Shown here piece after piece: positions 1-13,117 of a stretch of DNA of 64,000 bases. This stretch comes from Garcia nutans (Eukaryota; Streptophyta; Magnoliopsida; Malpighiales; Euphorbiaceae). A program made the translations under genes and the position numbers. Where the stretch lies: assembly GCA_947685225.1 (NCBI GenBank), contig CANTUV010000035.1:41912001-41976000 (forward strand), in the 5' to 3' direction. Positions within the stretch are counted from its first letter, which is position 1, and the number at the start of each line of letters is the position of its first letter. The notes under the pieces are model-generated. The model saw only the letters and a program-made list of their open reading frames with translations, had not been told where the DNA came from and made no database searches.

Positions 1-179
1 ATGGGTGTCACTATTGATGAGATATGCGAAAATAATATTTTCGAAACTAGATTAATGTATAAGGATAGTTGGGCCCATTGCATGTTTGTTATTTTAAAGT
101 TATTTCTTAAATAAAGATATTGTTGTTGGAACATTAACATGATGCATATTTATATTACCTTGGTTATATATATATTGTT

Positions 180-380
180 ATTACCATAGTATGTACCATT
201 GAGTGATTAACTTAGCGCGATTGGTTTATCACACAGATGACAGGGTAGAGGCTGAGAGCCCTTCTAGACCATATCAGGTCTAGATTGTGAGATTGGTACT
301 TGAAGGTCCATTGTTGCCACTAGATTAGAGCCTTTGGCGTTGCATGTAAATATTCATTTTGTCAGCTACTTTACTCTTAT
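180..380 (+). repeat. Diverged LTR-like fragment
   Basis: Seen: the words 'agtatgtacc', 'acagggtagaggctgagag', 'tctaga' and 'gcatgtaaata' occur in the same order and similar spacing as in the reverse complement of about 31960-32120, inside another LTR-like block. Inferred: both are diverged copies of one LTR family, with this copy on the plus strand and continuing off the left edge. No LTR ends or target duplication could be fixed. Confidence 0.4.
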
Positions 381-3300
381 GTATATTTTATATGATGTAT
401 CAGCATATAAATAACATGTGATTTTGTATTATACTTATCTAAAGTATTAAGTATGTGGATATTAATGGACCTTTGGTTTTGTAATATATATTTAACTACA
501 GTTTTAAATATTTGTATATGCTCACATATGTTTTGAACTATAAGTCAAATTTTTTCTTATGAAGTGAATAAGATTTTGTGAATGACAAGTTAGTGATCCT
601 CTTATGCCTTATTTGCATATTTTATATACTCAAGGAAGTGTGTACTTTATTTAAGTAGAGTATAAGGATATTACGTGGGGAGCCGAAATATTCTTTTGGG
701 CTTGGTTTCACACAATGTCACCACATACAGTCTCCAATCAGTTTAGTATGCACATATTTAAAATTATTTTTTACTTTGAAAAGATTTATTTTTTTTTTAA
801 TTTTAAAAGAAACTCTCATTTTATTTAAAAAATGGATGATGACTTTTTTTTTGAAAAGCAAAAATTAGAGAGTCGTCACCTTAGTTTATTTTATTTAAAA
901 AAAATTAAGAAAATTATTTAATTGACTCTATTAAATTTAGTTAATTTTGTACTAAAAAAGGACATTAGCCCAAAATCAATCACGATGAGTCTTGGGATAA
1001 ATTTTCATACCAATTTTGATAAAAAATTATTTTTCTCTCTTTGATTGGTTTTGAGCCTTTGTTTATTGAGAAAAAAAATGATTTTTATGGTTTACGCAAC
1101 AGTTAATTAAAGATGACATAATTATGATATGTGAACATATTATAACATGAAATCCATGAAATACAATATTAGAAAATAATTATTACAACTTCATCAAAAA
1201 TAATAATTTTAGAAGAGTTTCGACTCTAGCTCTATGAATTATAGGTTGAGCATAAATTCTTAATTGACCAATTAATCAAAAGAAAAGTCAAATAAAGCAA
1301 TAATAACAATCATTTTAAAACTTACTAAAATTGTAATGAAGGCTAAAATTTCAAGAAAAGAAGGAGAATTGAAGAAATAATAACAAAATAATAATAATAA
1401 ATAAAATACTGGTTGGGTTATTTTAGATGTGAGCTTGCCACTCAGAGTAATATTTTAAGTGTGACTACTTATTCTATTTGAGTGAAAATATGAGCCGTAA
1501 GTAGTTCGTATTTTTAATTGCAAATAGCTTAAATTAACCAATTTTAATTAAATAATTACAAAATAAAAATAGATACAGTAAAGAAGATGATACCTTAGGC
1601 AATCGCTTCTTTTTTACAAAATATTAGAAAATTTTGCCGCTTCATAACTTTACTTAATTGAGAAATTAAGTGAAATTAATTAATAATGATGCAGGAAGTT
1701 AATTGCAACAAAAGAGGAAGATTGAATATCATGATTAAAATTTTAATTTGAATGCAATTTAACAGAGTTTTGATATTCAAAATTAGGATCCTTAAACAAG
1801 AGGAGAATACTACTATTTATAAAAGCCAAATGGAACCTCTGAGCCTCACCCGATGCGGCCAGTCTGCAAGTGACGTTGATGGTTGTGTGCAACGCAGCTG
1901 GCTGTGTGAAGGTGTGGTGTGGTCGTACCTAGCGTGGACGGGCCGTGCCACGTAGCCGGCCGACTCATCATATTTTTTTTAATGCAAGAAATATATATAT
2001 TTTTAATAATTTTTAATTTTTAATTTTTAAATTTTTTAAAATTAAGTGTAAAATTAGAGGTTTATATCTATTATGCCATCCTTAAGCCGATTGCTGAGTT
2101 TTTCTTTAATAAAAGCAAATATGCTGCGTTTACTGTATCGACCATGACCATGATCAATGCTATGTGCAACACCCAATATAAAGCCCAAGTTATTACGGAG
2201 CTCAGACTGAACACTTGGTATTTAGATTTATAACCTTATAATTTTTTAATTTAATTTAATTTAAATTTTGATATCTTATTTCAAAAAATAAAAATTATAA
2301 AATACATCAACTAAGTTAAATTAAGATATTTTTTCAATTTAGGATATATTTTTATATATTTTTCCTTGAAAAAATTTATATTAAATATGAATAAAATTAT
2401 ATCACATTTATTTGTCATTATAAAAATAATACCATTAAATATCAAAAACTTAATCAATCTAAATATCAATAACTTTAAATTTATGACTATTTAATGTTAA
2501 AAAAATTAATCTTTTAAATGTCTTTTTAATATAAGTATAACTTATCATGTTATTTAGAACAATTTATATAAAAAATATGTATTCATTATTTTTATATAAA
2601 TTTATATAAATTCAATAAATAATGTTTCATTCAAAAATAATAATTACAATTAAACCTTAAATTTATTTTATAATTTATTGAAATAATTTTATGAAAAATA
2701 ATATTATTTTCTATAATAAGTAAGATTCAATATTTGATTTGCTTTCAATACATTAGACAAACTTCATCATAAATATTTTTATAATATGAAAATTTTAATA
2801 TTATGTATAAAATATATATAATATTATTTTTATGTACTAATTACATTAATATATAAATTACTTTTTCACTTTAAGTAATATTAAATATCATCACAATGCG
2901 GACCATTTACTTGCTTGTATACAAACTAAGAGTGCTTTTGAAATTATTTTTATTTTCAATTTTAGCTTTATTTAGATAAAAAAAAAATATTAAAATGCCT
3001 TCAATAATATCACTATAAGTTTTAAATTTTTTTATTAGATAAAAAACAGTTTCTCACTAAATATGGAATAATAAAATATGGTTTTGAACGTTTTTGGTTT
3101 GAAAAGATATTTAAATCAATAAATTTTTTTTTTCTGCTCTATCACTTTGCACCATTTTTATTCGTCGATCAAAAGTCAATTCCTTTCTCTTTTCGTCATA
3201 ATTTTTTTTTCTCTATTCATTATAGTTTATGTAAATTTTTCTCTTCTTAATTTTTTTAGCATTTTCTATATGTATTTTTTATTCTTTTTTATTGTTCAGC

Positions 3301-5655
3301 AAATCCAATTTTAGAGATTATGATTTGTATTTTTTTTATTTTTTTATTTTTTTAATATTATATTATATTTTAATTATTATCTATAATATCTAATTAATAT
3401 TATAATGTATCATTAGAATAAATAATATAATTTTTCTGATAGGTAAATAAAATTACAAGAAAATTTAGAAAAAAAAAGGTTGTAATCAAAGAGTGTAAAA
3501 ATCTATATATCGTATATGATGATACAACTATTCAATTTGTGAAGATAAAGAAATAATAAAGAAATTGATAATTTTATTGAAAAGTGCAAAGTTGTGTATA
3601 CAAATAAAAAATTTAAAAAAATGAATGCAAGATCTAATCATAAAAAATAAGAAAAAATTCTAAAAAAGCACAAACTCATGCCTCAATCAAAATTGGAGAA
3701 AGTTTGAGGAAAAAATATACTTTTTTACTATGTTGAATTAATTTTTATTTTCATTATTGATTTAAATATGATAAATATTAATTATTTTTAAAATATTTAT
3801 TATTGAATATTACAAATCATGTGTTTGTATGTATGTAACTAAAATTATGATATAGTTTATAAAAATATAAACAGATTTTTAATAAATATAAAACAAAAAC
3901 TATAAATAATTTTTAATTTAAGAAAAACAAAAAACAAAAAAAGTACTACATAAGCAAACAACTAAATATTTTCTTACAAACATTTTTCTATTTGATATTT
4001 TATTCCACTTTTCAGCAATAACTTAAAGATATAGAAGTTAATTAGGTATTTTTAGGCACATTTCACACATTAATATAAAGAAAAAAAAATTAAAAAATAA
4101 CTTTAAAAAAACTTAATTTTCAAAAATACTGGAAAAATGCTACACAAATATTTTAAAACATAATTTAAAAAAAATACGGTAAAGATTTAAATATTAAAAA
4201 ATATGGAGCTTTTATTTATAAAAATATCATTTTTTAGTTAAAAAAATATATATCCATATATACTGTAAAAAATACAGTCTATATTTATAAAAATATTATT
4301 TTTAGTTAAAGTATTTACAATATACACATATATATTATTATTTTTTAGTTAAAACATATGTATTATATACCCACATGTAATATATAATATTATTTATTTG
4401 CAATATATATCCATATATTTATTTGTATTGTTATCCTTCAATTATTTATATCTAACGTGTACTTACATATAAGTTGATATAATTTATTAAATTTGATAAA
4501 AAACTAAATAATTGAAAAATTATTTTTAAAAAATATTTTATCAAACGCATAGAGTGCCTTATATTATAAGAACAAAAAAAAAGTCCTCAATCAATACATT
4601 TGAAACTAAAAATAATAAAAAACAAACAAAATTAAAAGATTTACATATAAAAAAACCAAAAAATCACAGTAAAATCAAAACAGAATATTAGCACAATGTT
4701 TGTTAGAGAAATACAGGTCGAGCTTCCACCATTGTTCTTGTTTCAGTTTCTTGGCAAGCACCTACCAACAAGAATAATTATCATAATAAACAAAATAAAA
4801 AAAAACTCCTAGTGTCTTTCACTCCAATTATTCTTGCCAAAAATGCCAAGCTGCAAATCATTATATCGTTTTGCGCAACCCGCTTCATCTTTTTCTGCTG
4901 GAAAATTGACCAAAATATAAGCCAAACAACCATTTGCTCTGTTTTCATATTTCTAACGTGAGAAGACAATTGTTGCTTGTAACATAAATTTATAAACTTG
5001 AACATCTAAAGAAAACAAAGAAAGAATGCTGACCAAGGAGAATCTTAATCATATATATCAGGTCATTCAGCAACATACTTCACGAAGAAAGTCAGCCGTA
5101 GCCGTATTTTTCCTAAAATATCTTACCAATGCCTCTGGCTTTAATTTTTTTTTTTTTGCAAAGCATCGGTAAAAAAAAAAAAAGCAGAAAGACAATAGAA
5201 AGAAAAGAAGAGGAAGAAGAATGTGTCTATTTTTTAAAAAACAAAAGATAAAAAAAAAGTAAAAATGCAAAAGTAAAAAATTTAAAATGAAAAAGAAATA
5301 ATAGTAGTAAATTTGAAAATGAAAGTTACAATATAGTATAATGTGTAATTTCCTCTAATATAAATTGTGATCATTTTTTTTATCCATCACTAAACAGGAC
5401 AGCAAAGAAAAATCAGCTCTCATAAGGCCTTTATCAATTCCAGAAATAAAGAAGCCTATGCAAAAACTGTAAAAAGTCACCATCACGGATCGGGTTTAAC
5501 TCAGCTTATAACTCTAGCTCCACAGCATAACAAGGGAAACAAGGTAGCCACATATGTCACAGCATCATCAGCTAGAAGAACAAAAAATTTGTAAGGCTAA
5601 CATAATGATTTCCAGAAGAAATAGAAGTTGAGTATAACTGATACAGTGACACAAT
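381..5655. other. AT-rich intergenic DNA, no gene recognised
   Basis: This stretch is extremely AT-rich with many A and T runs, and open frames here are short and low in complexity. Near 870 the word 'gagtcgtcacc' resembles a motif conserved near the end of the family-L LTRs found later in the window, so 780-1080 may be an old LTR scrap. Between about 4690 and 5010 on the minus strand there are short peptide-like stretches next to possible splice acceptors, but no family is recognisable; this could be a dead exon remnant. Nothing else is supportable. Confidence 0.5.
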
Positions 5656-5783
5656 AATGCATAACCAACAATAAGCCTTTGGTTTAATGGCCTTAGAATC
5701 ATCCTTAAAATAAATTATGAGTTCTCAGGTTCGAATTTTAGTGGGAATCAAATTCATCAAAAAATAATTATAGTAAATGCATA
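5656..5783 (+). mobile_element. Possible tRNA-derived SINE with 8-bp target duplication
   Basis: The body is 5664-5775. A box-A-like word (tggtttaatgg, 5680-5690) is followed about 38 bp later by a box-B-like word (ggttcgaattt, 5728-5738), the internal RNA polymerase III promoter layout of tRNA-derived SINEs. The 3' end is A/T-rich. An identical 8-mer AATGCATA lies on both sides (5656-5663 and 5776-5783). The length of about 112 bp is short for a plant SINE, and an 8-bp match in AT-rich DNA could be chance. It lies just 3' of the DNA-repair gene. Confidence 0.4.
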
Positions 5784-5842
5784 GCAATGCTCATTATTGT
5801 GCTAAACTAATCAATCAAGGCATCTAAAATGGACGTAAATGC

Positions 5843-5848
5843 TTTATT
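5843..5848 (-). terminator. Candidate poly(A) signal of the DNA-repair gene
   Basis: AATAAA reads on the minus strand about 210 bp after the stop codon of the metallo-beta-lactamase gene. The position is plausible for a plant 3' UTR. Plant poly(A) signals are degenerate, so this is a candidate only. Confidence 0.35.
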
Positions 5849-6056
5849 CTTGAAAGAAACTGCATACGATGTATAAATATCTGCACAGCCATATCTTATA
5901 AAGTTGAGCTCGGCACCTCAAGTTCAGAGCATCTATCTCTACAATTCCTCCAAATTGCTGGAAATTGTAGAAAGAAGTCCACCCAGGCAGAGTTGTGCCA
6001 TTAACCTTGGACCCAGCTATGAGATTAAATTTACTGTTCTCCATGTAATGTAAGGA

Positions 6057-9000
6057 TTAGAACTCAATTCTCCTCTTTCTTTGTTTCTTTGGATCCATAA
6101 GTTCCACCAGTGAGGGGAGAGGTCGAGGCACAGGCACATTCATCGACCTATACAATTTTCTCAAGCTTTGACTAAAGTTTCTTGATGATCCAATGGAGGA
6201 ATAAGGTGCAACCTTACAATGTTCATCCTTCACCGAGTTCTCACAAATTTTTAGCTTATTCTCTAATTTACTTTCACATCTCGCTTCAGCATCCTCTTGA
6301 ATTTGGACTTGATCAAATTTTCTTGCAATAATTTGTGGAGACTGATCATTTATAATTTCAAGTTTTTCCCTATGCAGGAAATTTGAATCTTGGACTCGAT
6401 GTCTAGCTCTGCCAAATAAAGTCACAGCGGGCCTTTTGCTTGGTGGAGATGAACTCAAGCCTTGGCTAGAAGATAGTTTCACTGATTGCAATATTGATTG
6501 TGCATAAATTTGTGCAGGCCCTTCAAATGTAGGAGAATAACCCATATCACAGGCTGATGTATATGCTTTAGAAGAAGATTCCATGCTAATGTCCAAAAGC
6601 TTCCAGATAGGGTCATCAGTTGAAGTTAATCGAGTGCCAAAAGAGCACTTCCTAACATAGTCAAGCTCCATAGCTTGGCAACTGGGGGTTGTTGACACAA
6701 CCCATTTAGGTGTAAGAAGCTTTAAAGCCCACTCTAATTCTTCCTTGGAAGAATGCATAGAGTAACAAACATGCCAAACGCCAAATTGGTCCCTCACTGC
6801 TTCATCGAATCTCAGTTTTCTTTGACTTTCAGTGCCAGAGTCATTTTCCTTACATGCATACCACTGTGCTGAAGCACGGATAATCAGAGGCTCTGGTTGA
6901 GAATTAGCTCGGGCCTCTGCAAGCTTCGTAGCTGCTCGTTCATACAATTTGGGAAAACCATCAAACACATGGAAACGTGAAGATGGATCTGGAGTGAGGA
7001 TATGAGGAACTATGAGTGTCAGGGCTTGGAAGCATTCTGGACTGGTAGCTTTATCGACATATATTTTGGAACCAAACGTTCGCGACACACTGACCAATAT
7101 ATCCTCTTGACCAAGGATCTCACAGGTGAGATACACCACAGCTGCAGCAGGATGCTTCCATATACAATTGATAACCTGATTCATATGCAATTTTAAATGT
7201 CAGATCAGAATAACAGGAGATATCGCTGCTAAAATAAGGATTAACATCTCTTACAAATGATGCAGCACGCAAAATGAACAGAGATGAGATAAAAAAAAAA
7301 GCACACAAATGTTTCTAGTACATGACAGTAACATATTTGTACTTGGCTTATCAAAATGAAGCAATGGAAATCAGCATCACATGGTAAATAATCAATTCCA
7401 AAATGAAATGTAAGCCAAAGTTTTCTCTGGTAAAGAAGTTCATTTCCGGTTCAGTGCCTTAACTACATGCAATTAGTGTCTCAAACTTGAGGAATTTAAT
7501 TTCTTTACTAGAAAGCATTCCAAATATCATGTGAAAAGGGATGTGATAATCATGGCAGAAATAATTAAAGGTAACAAGCATAAATTCACTGTGAACTCTC
7601 AGCACTGAACCACGGTTTCAAATAATGGCTATTTCATAACGTTTGAGCTGTCTCCTAACAGAATCCCACCATTATGTTTTCCATTTCTCTACAGGTGATG
7701 TGCCAATCGAGAATAAAATGTAGACAAAACATTAGAAACAACCATTTCTCATGATTCTTCAATTATAAACTTACTATCTTACAGATTTTATTAAATTATT
7801 TTTTTCTAACTACATTTTATTGGATTATTGTTGATTTGAGTGGTGTTGCATCTTTAAGATTCATAGCAGTGGCAGCCAGTTCAGAATGATTCATGATTCA
7901 TTCTGAATAGGCTACATTGTTACTGTTTCTGGTTCCATTATTTAAAACCTTGCACTCAACAGCTTCAAGTCCTTGTGCATCGATGAGAACAAGAAGCAAA
8001 TGCCAAAAGGTTAGTATTGAACACTCAAAATTGAGGTCATGATATTTGGTAAAATCAGGATGGACTTATATTATTGGTAAAACCTGGACAAAGACTTGTT
8101 AATTGGCCAGGGGGAGAAGATGAGTCTTATTCTTTATCGCTCTCTCTCACTCTCCCCTCCCCTCCCCTCTCCTCCCCAATCCCAATAAAATTAAAACTGC
8201 CTATCTCAATGTACTTTGTATCACAGCACTGTTTTGCTTCTTTGAATATGAGAATGGGCTTACAATAGCTCAATCCTTCAATTTGAGGTCCGAACAATGT
8301 TCTAATTGAACATAATAATATAATTAGTAAACTTAATCCCACAGTTGGTCTAAACTCAAATATGTTATTCAATACGTGTTGAAGATGAACATCTCTTAAT
8401 GAGAGATCATTGTGAAGACTTACCAGAATCCATGTGGATATTGCAACATGGAAGTTAAGGCAAGATAGGCAATTTCACAGATAGGCAGCTTGTGCAGCTA
8501 CCGATAAAAATTTCAGGCAGCAGTATCATTAAGATACTGGTTCATGCATGTGTTGTTTATATGAAATGATTTCCATAAACAAATTTACAAATTTACATGT
8601 GAATGTACGATGATAAATAGCCAAATAATTGAGCATCGAATAAATGTTGTAGCAAATGAGAGAACAACAAAGGAATGAACACATAAAAGAGGTGATAACA
8701 ATTAAAGGAAGTTAAGGATAGATTATACTATAATGTTGAATGTAGAAATTTAAATATGCTGTGGTGAGAGGACGATTGCAGTCTAGTATATGAGATAAAG
8801 AAGGAAAAAACATATACTAAAACTGAGTCGAGGTTATACAATAGGGTTTCGTTTCTATACCTTTCACGAAGTGAAATGAAGGAAAAAAAAAAAATTACAC
8901 CAGCAGATCCCAAGAAATTTAGCAATGGAGCCCAGGTACATGTATGGTACCCAGTGCAGCCTCATATTTGAGAGTAATTTGTAAATCCTAACCCAAGAAA

Positions 9001-10803
9001 TACCCATTGTATAACATTTCCTTTTCCCAGAGAATTTGCATAAAGAGAGCAAGTAAAAACACATATTTATATAAATGAGTAGCATGCTTCTATAAAATAA
9101 TCAAGGTACAAGAACATCAACGGTAGGAAACCTGCCCTCCATGTCTGAAACAAGCTTAAACAGCATATAGAAAAAGAGATCAAAGAATCCAAATGAGAGT
9201 ACCTGCTGGATTGCTGAATGTTTACTGGGAAGTTTCTGATGGAATCTCCCAAAAGTACAATCCAGGAAAACATAATCAAGTTGGCACCCAGCCTCTCTTC
9301 CTTCCTTGCGAATATACTTCTCAGGAAAACATTGTAGACACTCTGGAGTGAGCCTACAATCTCCTGTGTGCAGGATATTACCAAAGTTTCCCTCAAACAA
9401 AAGCATCACTGCTCCTGAAGTTCATAAATCCATGCCAGACAAGGATCATCTGTCACTGTAGTTCTCCAAAAATCATCCATAGGTCACTTAAACATATAAA
9501 AGATAGAACAAGCAAGACATAAACAAACCACCCCCCGAAATGCCAAAGACACATGACATGAGGATAAAGAACAGAAGAAGATAAATCAGCTTTGAATAGA
9601 AAACTTTATTCGGCAACTATAACACCAGAATGGAAACATAGAAGATATCTTCAAGCAAACTGTAATTGGATTATATTCCAGCTTTACATGATATCAAGAG
9701 TTACAATGATATAAGCAAGCAAACATACCAAGATAAATACACATTGATCATAAATCTTTTCTAGAGGTTAGAAGCGGTAGCCAAGTACTTTTGGAGACAA
9801 TTAGAAATTCCAATATCATATCTAACATTACAAAAGTAATATGCTCAGGTAAAACTTACATGGTAGTTCAAAGTTTTTTATTCTTTTAACTTCTTTTCAT
9901 GTCATTGGCATAATCATGCAGAAAAGCTTGTAAAATTTGAAGGTCAAGGAGATTTTTGATAGACAATTCATTCAACCATGTGCTCGAGAGTGATTAAAAA
10001 GTTGTGCCATTGACAGTCACTTCAACTTAAAGTACTTCAGCGCTGGAATTTAATCATATGAACACATATTTTATTGGTACTCTCAACATAAAAATAAATA
10101 CAATATTTTTTTTCAATACAAATTAATTAAATATCAGACTCCTATAACAGATCATCACTATTTTCTGGATTGAAGTAGCCAAACTCTTGTTCTCAAGAGT
10201 CCAAACAACCCGTAGATCAAGCTGAGAAATGGACCGGAAACAACCAAGTAAATCACCAAAAATGTTCAAGTACCTTAGCACAAGCCTCATAATTTACACA
10301 GAAAAATGAAATACATGATTACAAATACAAAACCAATATCATAAGCACACCAAACTGTCATAGATACTTAAAAAAAAAAGAAGAAGCTCAAAATTAACTT
10401 AAAAAAAAAAAGTCAATTACCAGGGCAGTGATTCGCATCAAAAACCGTAACCGAAAATTGCCCGTCCGGGTCATCAATCACCATCGACTGGCCTACCTCA
10501 ATACCCAAAAACAATGAATTCTCAAGCTACAAAATCCAACAAAAATAAGCCAAATTAAGAACAAAATTCACATGGGTATCTTCAAAAACGAAGGAAAAAG
10601 CAAGTATAGGGAACCTGTGGGTAATGATGGATAAGAAGGGATTTGGTAAGAGAGGTAGAGTAAATTGGGTAAGAAGAGTGGGTTAAGATCCCAGAGCAAT
10701 GATCCTTGTGGGCATGAGTCAAGAAATGGTGCCGCTTTCGCTTGGAATTTGGAGTCCATGTGTCTACTGAAAATGGTAAGCCTCTTGGCATTTCTATTGG
10801 CAT
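6057..10803 (-). CDS. SNM1/Apollo-type DNA-repair metallo-beta-lactamase (beta-CASP 5' exonuclease), 4 exons
   Basis: The coding exons are 10803-10615, 10526-10421, 9414-9203 and 7175-6057. All junctions are GT-AG and phases close exactly: 189+106+212+1119 nt gives 541 residues plus stop. The start at 10803 (MPIEMPRGLPF) was chosen over an in-frame ATG at 10851 because it fits the family N-terminus as I remember it. Metal-site motifs are intact: Asp14, HAHKDH at 30-35, FDANHCPG at 92-99 (His96) and HTGDCR at 114-119 (Asp117). Beta-CASP landmarks follow, including SMHSS and KWVVSTTP. The last exon ends in a basic tail (KKQRKRRIEF). Family members are nuclear 5' exonucleases acting in interstrand-crosslink repair and chromosome-end protection; which of these applies here is inference. 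Introns are 88, 1006 and 2027 bp. Single-copy host gene with no frameshift; expression is untested. Confidence 0.9.
8138..8178. repeat. CT-rich simple tract in intron 3
   Basis: A pyrimidine-rich run of TCTC and CCCCT units lies within the 2-kb third intron of the DNA-repair gene. It has low sequence complexity and no other feature is visible in this intron. Confidence 0.7.
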
Positions 10804-11483
10804 GTTTTGCGATTGATCGGATCCTGCGTGCCTCTGTCGATCGGGACTCAATCAAAAGACATTTTCTTTTTAATTCGTATTTTTCCCTCTCAAAACATTA
10901 ATTCGCATTAGTATCTTTCAACGATGGCTTATGGAAAATAAATAAATAAATAAATGTTGCTTGCAATTATCATCTGGAAAAAAACTTCAAAACATTAATA
11001 ACCGACTTTTCTTTGGACTTTATAAGAAATGGGCCGGCGCCTTTGTGTTCGTCGACCCAAGCCCAGCTTAAAAAGATGTTGGAAATATTACACTCTTTAC
11101 TCCCACGCAGTTTTTCTTTTTTTAAGATTATTTTGCCGAACCCTTTTTTTTCACATTTATGGTAATCATGTTTTTTTTTTCAAAATATATTTGCAGCGTT
11201 AATTTTTTTATTTTGTAATTTATTTTTATTTTTTATTTTTTGCGATTTTATTTTATTTATATTTTTTATTTTAAAATTTTTTTAATGTCACATTTTTAAT
11301 ATATATAAAAAATAAATATATATAATATATATACAATATATAAATAACATATATAAAATATATGCATAACACATCAATAACTAATCTACAACACATCTAC
11401 ATAATGTTTTTAACATTTGTTTAATTTTATTTTTTTTATTTTTTTACTCTAAAAAATATCAACACAACGTTCATTACTATATT
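10804..11483. other. Upstream region of the DNA-repair gene, then AT-rich DNA
   Basis: The 5' UTR and promoter of the minus-strand repair gene must lie in the first few hundred bases. A locally GC-richer patch near 11020-11070 ('gggccggcgcc') is visible, but no clear TATA box could be chosen. From about 11140 the sequence is A/T runs up to the retrotransposon at 11484. No gene is seen on either strand. Confidence 0.5.
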
Positions 11484-11699
11484 TGTAACATTCTAAAATT
11501 TTTAAAAATTTTTAATTTTTGAAAAATTGGATAAAATAAATTATAATTTAAAAGGATAAATTAAATTAATGGTTTTAAATGAAAAATAAAAAAAATTTTA
11601 AATGAAAAAGTGGAATATATATATGATATATATGCAAAATATATATAACATATATAAAAGTCAACACTTTTTAAAAGAAAATGGTATAAGGGTGTTACA
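11484..11699 (+). repeat. 5' LTR of the Tekay/Del-like element
   Basis: Begins TGTAACATTC and ends GGTGTTACA, with a 7-nt gap before the primer-binding site. Very AT-rich. Confidence 0.85.
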
Positions 11700-11706
11700 T
11701 TTGTTT

Positions 11707-11717
11707 TGGTATCAGAG
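11707..11717 (+). other. Primer-binding site, initiator tRNA-Met type
   Basis: TGGTATCAGAG lies 7 nt after the 5' LTR. This is the complement of the 3' end of plant initiator tRNA-Met, the usual primer for this lineage. Confidence 0.8.
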
Positions 11718-11869
11718 TCAGGGTTTGAGGTTCTCGACCTAGGTGGGATGATAGAGAGAGAAAATGGAGAATTTGAAAAATAGTTTTTAATTGTAATACA
11801 TGCATTGACACTGACAGTTTCTGATATCTGATATAGTATTTTCTACTTTGTTTGCAGATATAGGTAGTT

Positions 11870-13117
11870 ATGGCGTCTCGGCCGCATCAGGCTGCTGAGG
11901 GTAGTGCAGAGAGTGTGGGTCCAGATGAGAGTAGAGATGGAGCTAGAGTTGTATCTGTTGGTGAGGCATCTGTTTCTGTGCCTGTGAGACCAGCAACTGA
12001 TGAGGTTTCGCCTGGCTAGGTATGGCATATAGTAGAGTTGTTGAGGCAGGCTCCAATTCCGCAGCCGCCACAGCCACAACCACAACCGCAGTTACTAGTG
12101 AGGCAGTATGATAAACTGAGAAAGTATGGGGCTGAGGACTTTGTTGGTACTACAGACCCTGCTGTAGCAGAGCAGTGGCTAGACCGGGTTCAGAGGATAT
12201 TTATTCAGTTACAGGCTAGTCCAGAAGAGAAGTTTGATTATGCCAGATCTCTTATACAGAGAGATGCATATGATTGGTGGAAGACGGTTCCACATGCTCT
12301 GGATGATCCATAAGTCCTGACCTATGATGATTTTCTGCGGGAATTTGAGCAGAAGTATACTCCGAGAGAGTATAAAGATGCAAAGAAGATGAAATTCCTG
12401 AGTTTGAGACAGGATACCAGGATAATGATCGAGTATGAGATCGAGTTTATCCGATTGAGTCACTATGTTGGTGGGATCATTTCTGACGAGTTTGACAGGT
12501 GTAGGAGGTTTGAGGAGGGACTGAGACCCTTTATCATGTGCATTATCGCAGGCTCTCGGTATCAGGATTTTTCCTAGTTAGTTGCAGCTGCTAGGAGTAT
12601 TGAGAGGGCGCAGAGTCTTGCAGCAGCTGCCAGGGTTGAGGAGACCAGAGTTAGGAGACCCCAGAGTGAGGCAAGGTCTTCATCAGTGAAAAGAGGCCTA
12701 TGGGGACATTTTCAGAGGTTTAGTAGGAGTCAGGGGCAGTTTGGCAGGTCAGTACAGCAGCAGAGACAGAGGCAGAGACCTGTAGTTTCAGTGGCTAGTG
12801 CTCCGACTCCAGTGGCTCAGAGACCTACTCCACCTACTTGCGTTCATTGTGGTAGAGTACACGGAGGTGTCTGCTGGTGGAGAGGTGCTTTGGGAGTGTG
12901 TTTTAGATGTGGGTCGTCAGACCATTTTATCAGAGATTGTCTCGAGCCACCAGAGGTTAGGCAGGCAGATACTGCATCTTCTCGACCCAGTGTCAGAGGT
13001 GGTCATGGTGGCAGAGATTTTAGTAGAGGTGGTCGACCTGAGTTTAGCCAGAGAGGAGGCTCTACATCCAGAGGCAGTAGGCCAGATGAGCTGGGCCATC
13101 TCAGCGGGTTTATGTGA
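11870..13117 (+). pseudogene. gag (nucleocapsid) of the Tekay/Del-like element
   Basis: Starts at ATG 11870 after a tTTGCAG-like stretch. It contains a Pro/Gln-rich linker, the retrotransposon gag domain (QWLDRVQRIF...DWWKTV) and an RNA-binding zinc knuckle CFRCGSSDHFIRDC near 12900. Three in-frame stops (12017 TAG, 12311 TAA, 12575 TAG) break it. Near 13095 the frame shifts by one base into the protease. All three stops are explainable by single C-to-T changes in CAG or CAA codons. It cannot make full-length Gag. Confidence 0.85.

Noticed and set aside
1752..1955. Short open frame in a GC-richer patch
   Set aside because: 67 codons, no family and no neighbouring exons. The patch (1850-1960) was considered as an insertion but has no visible ends.
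4781..5270. Minus-strand frames as a small gene
   Set aside because: Low complexity, no recognisable family and unclear splice sites. Kept only as a possible dead exon in the intergenic entry.
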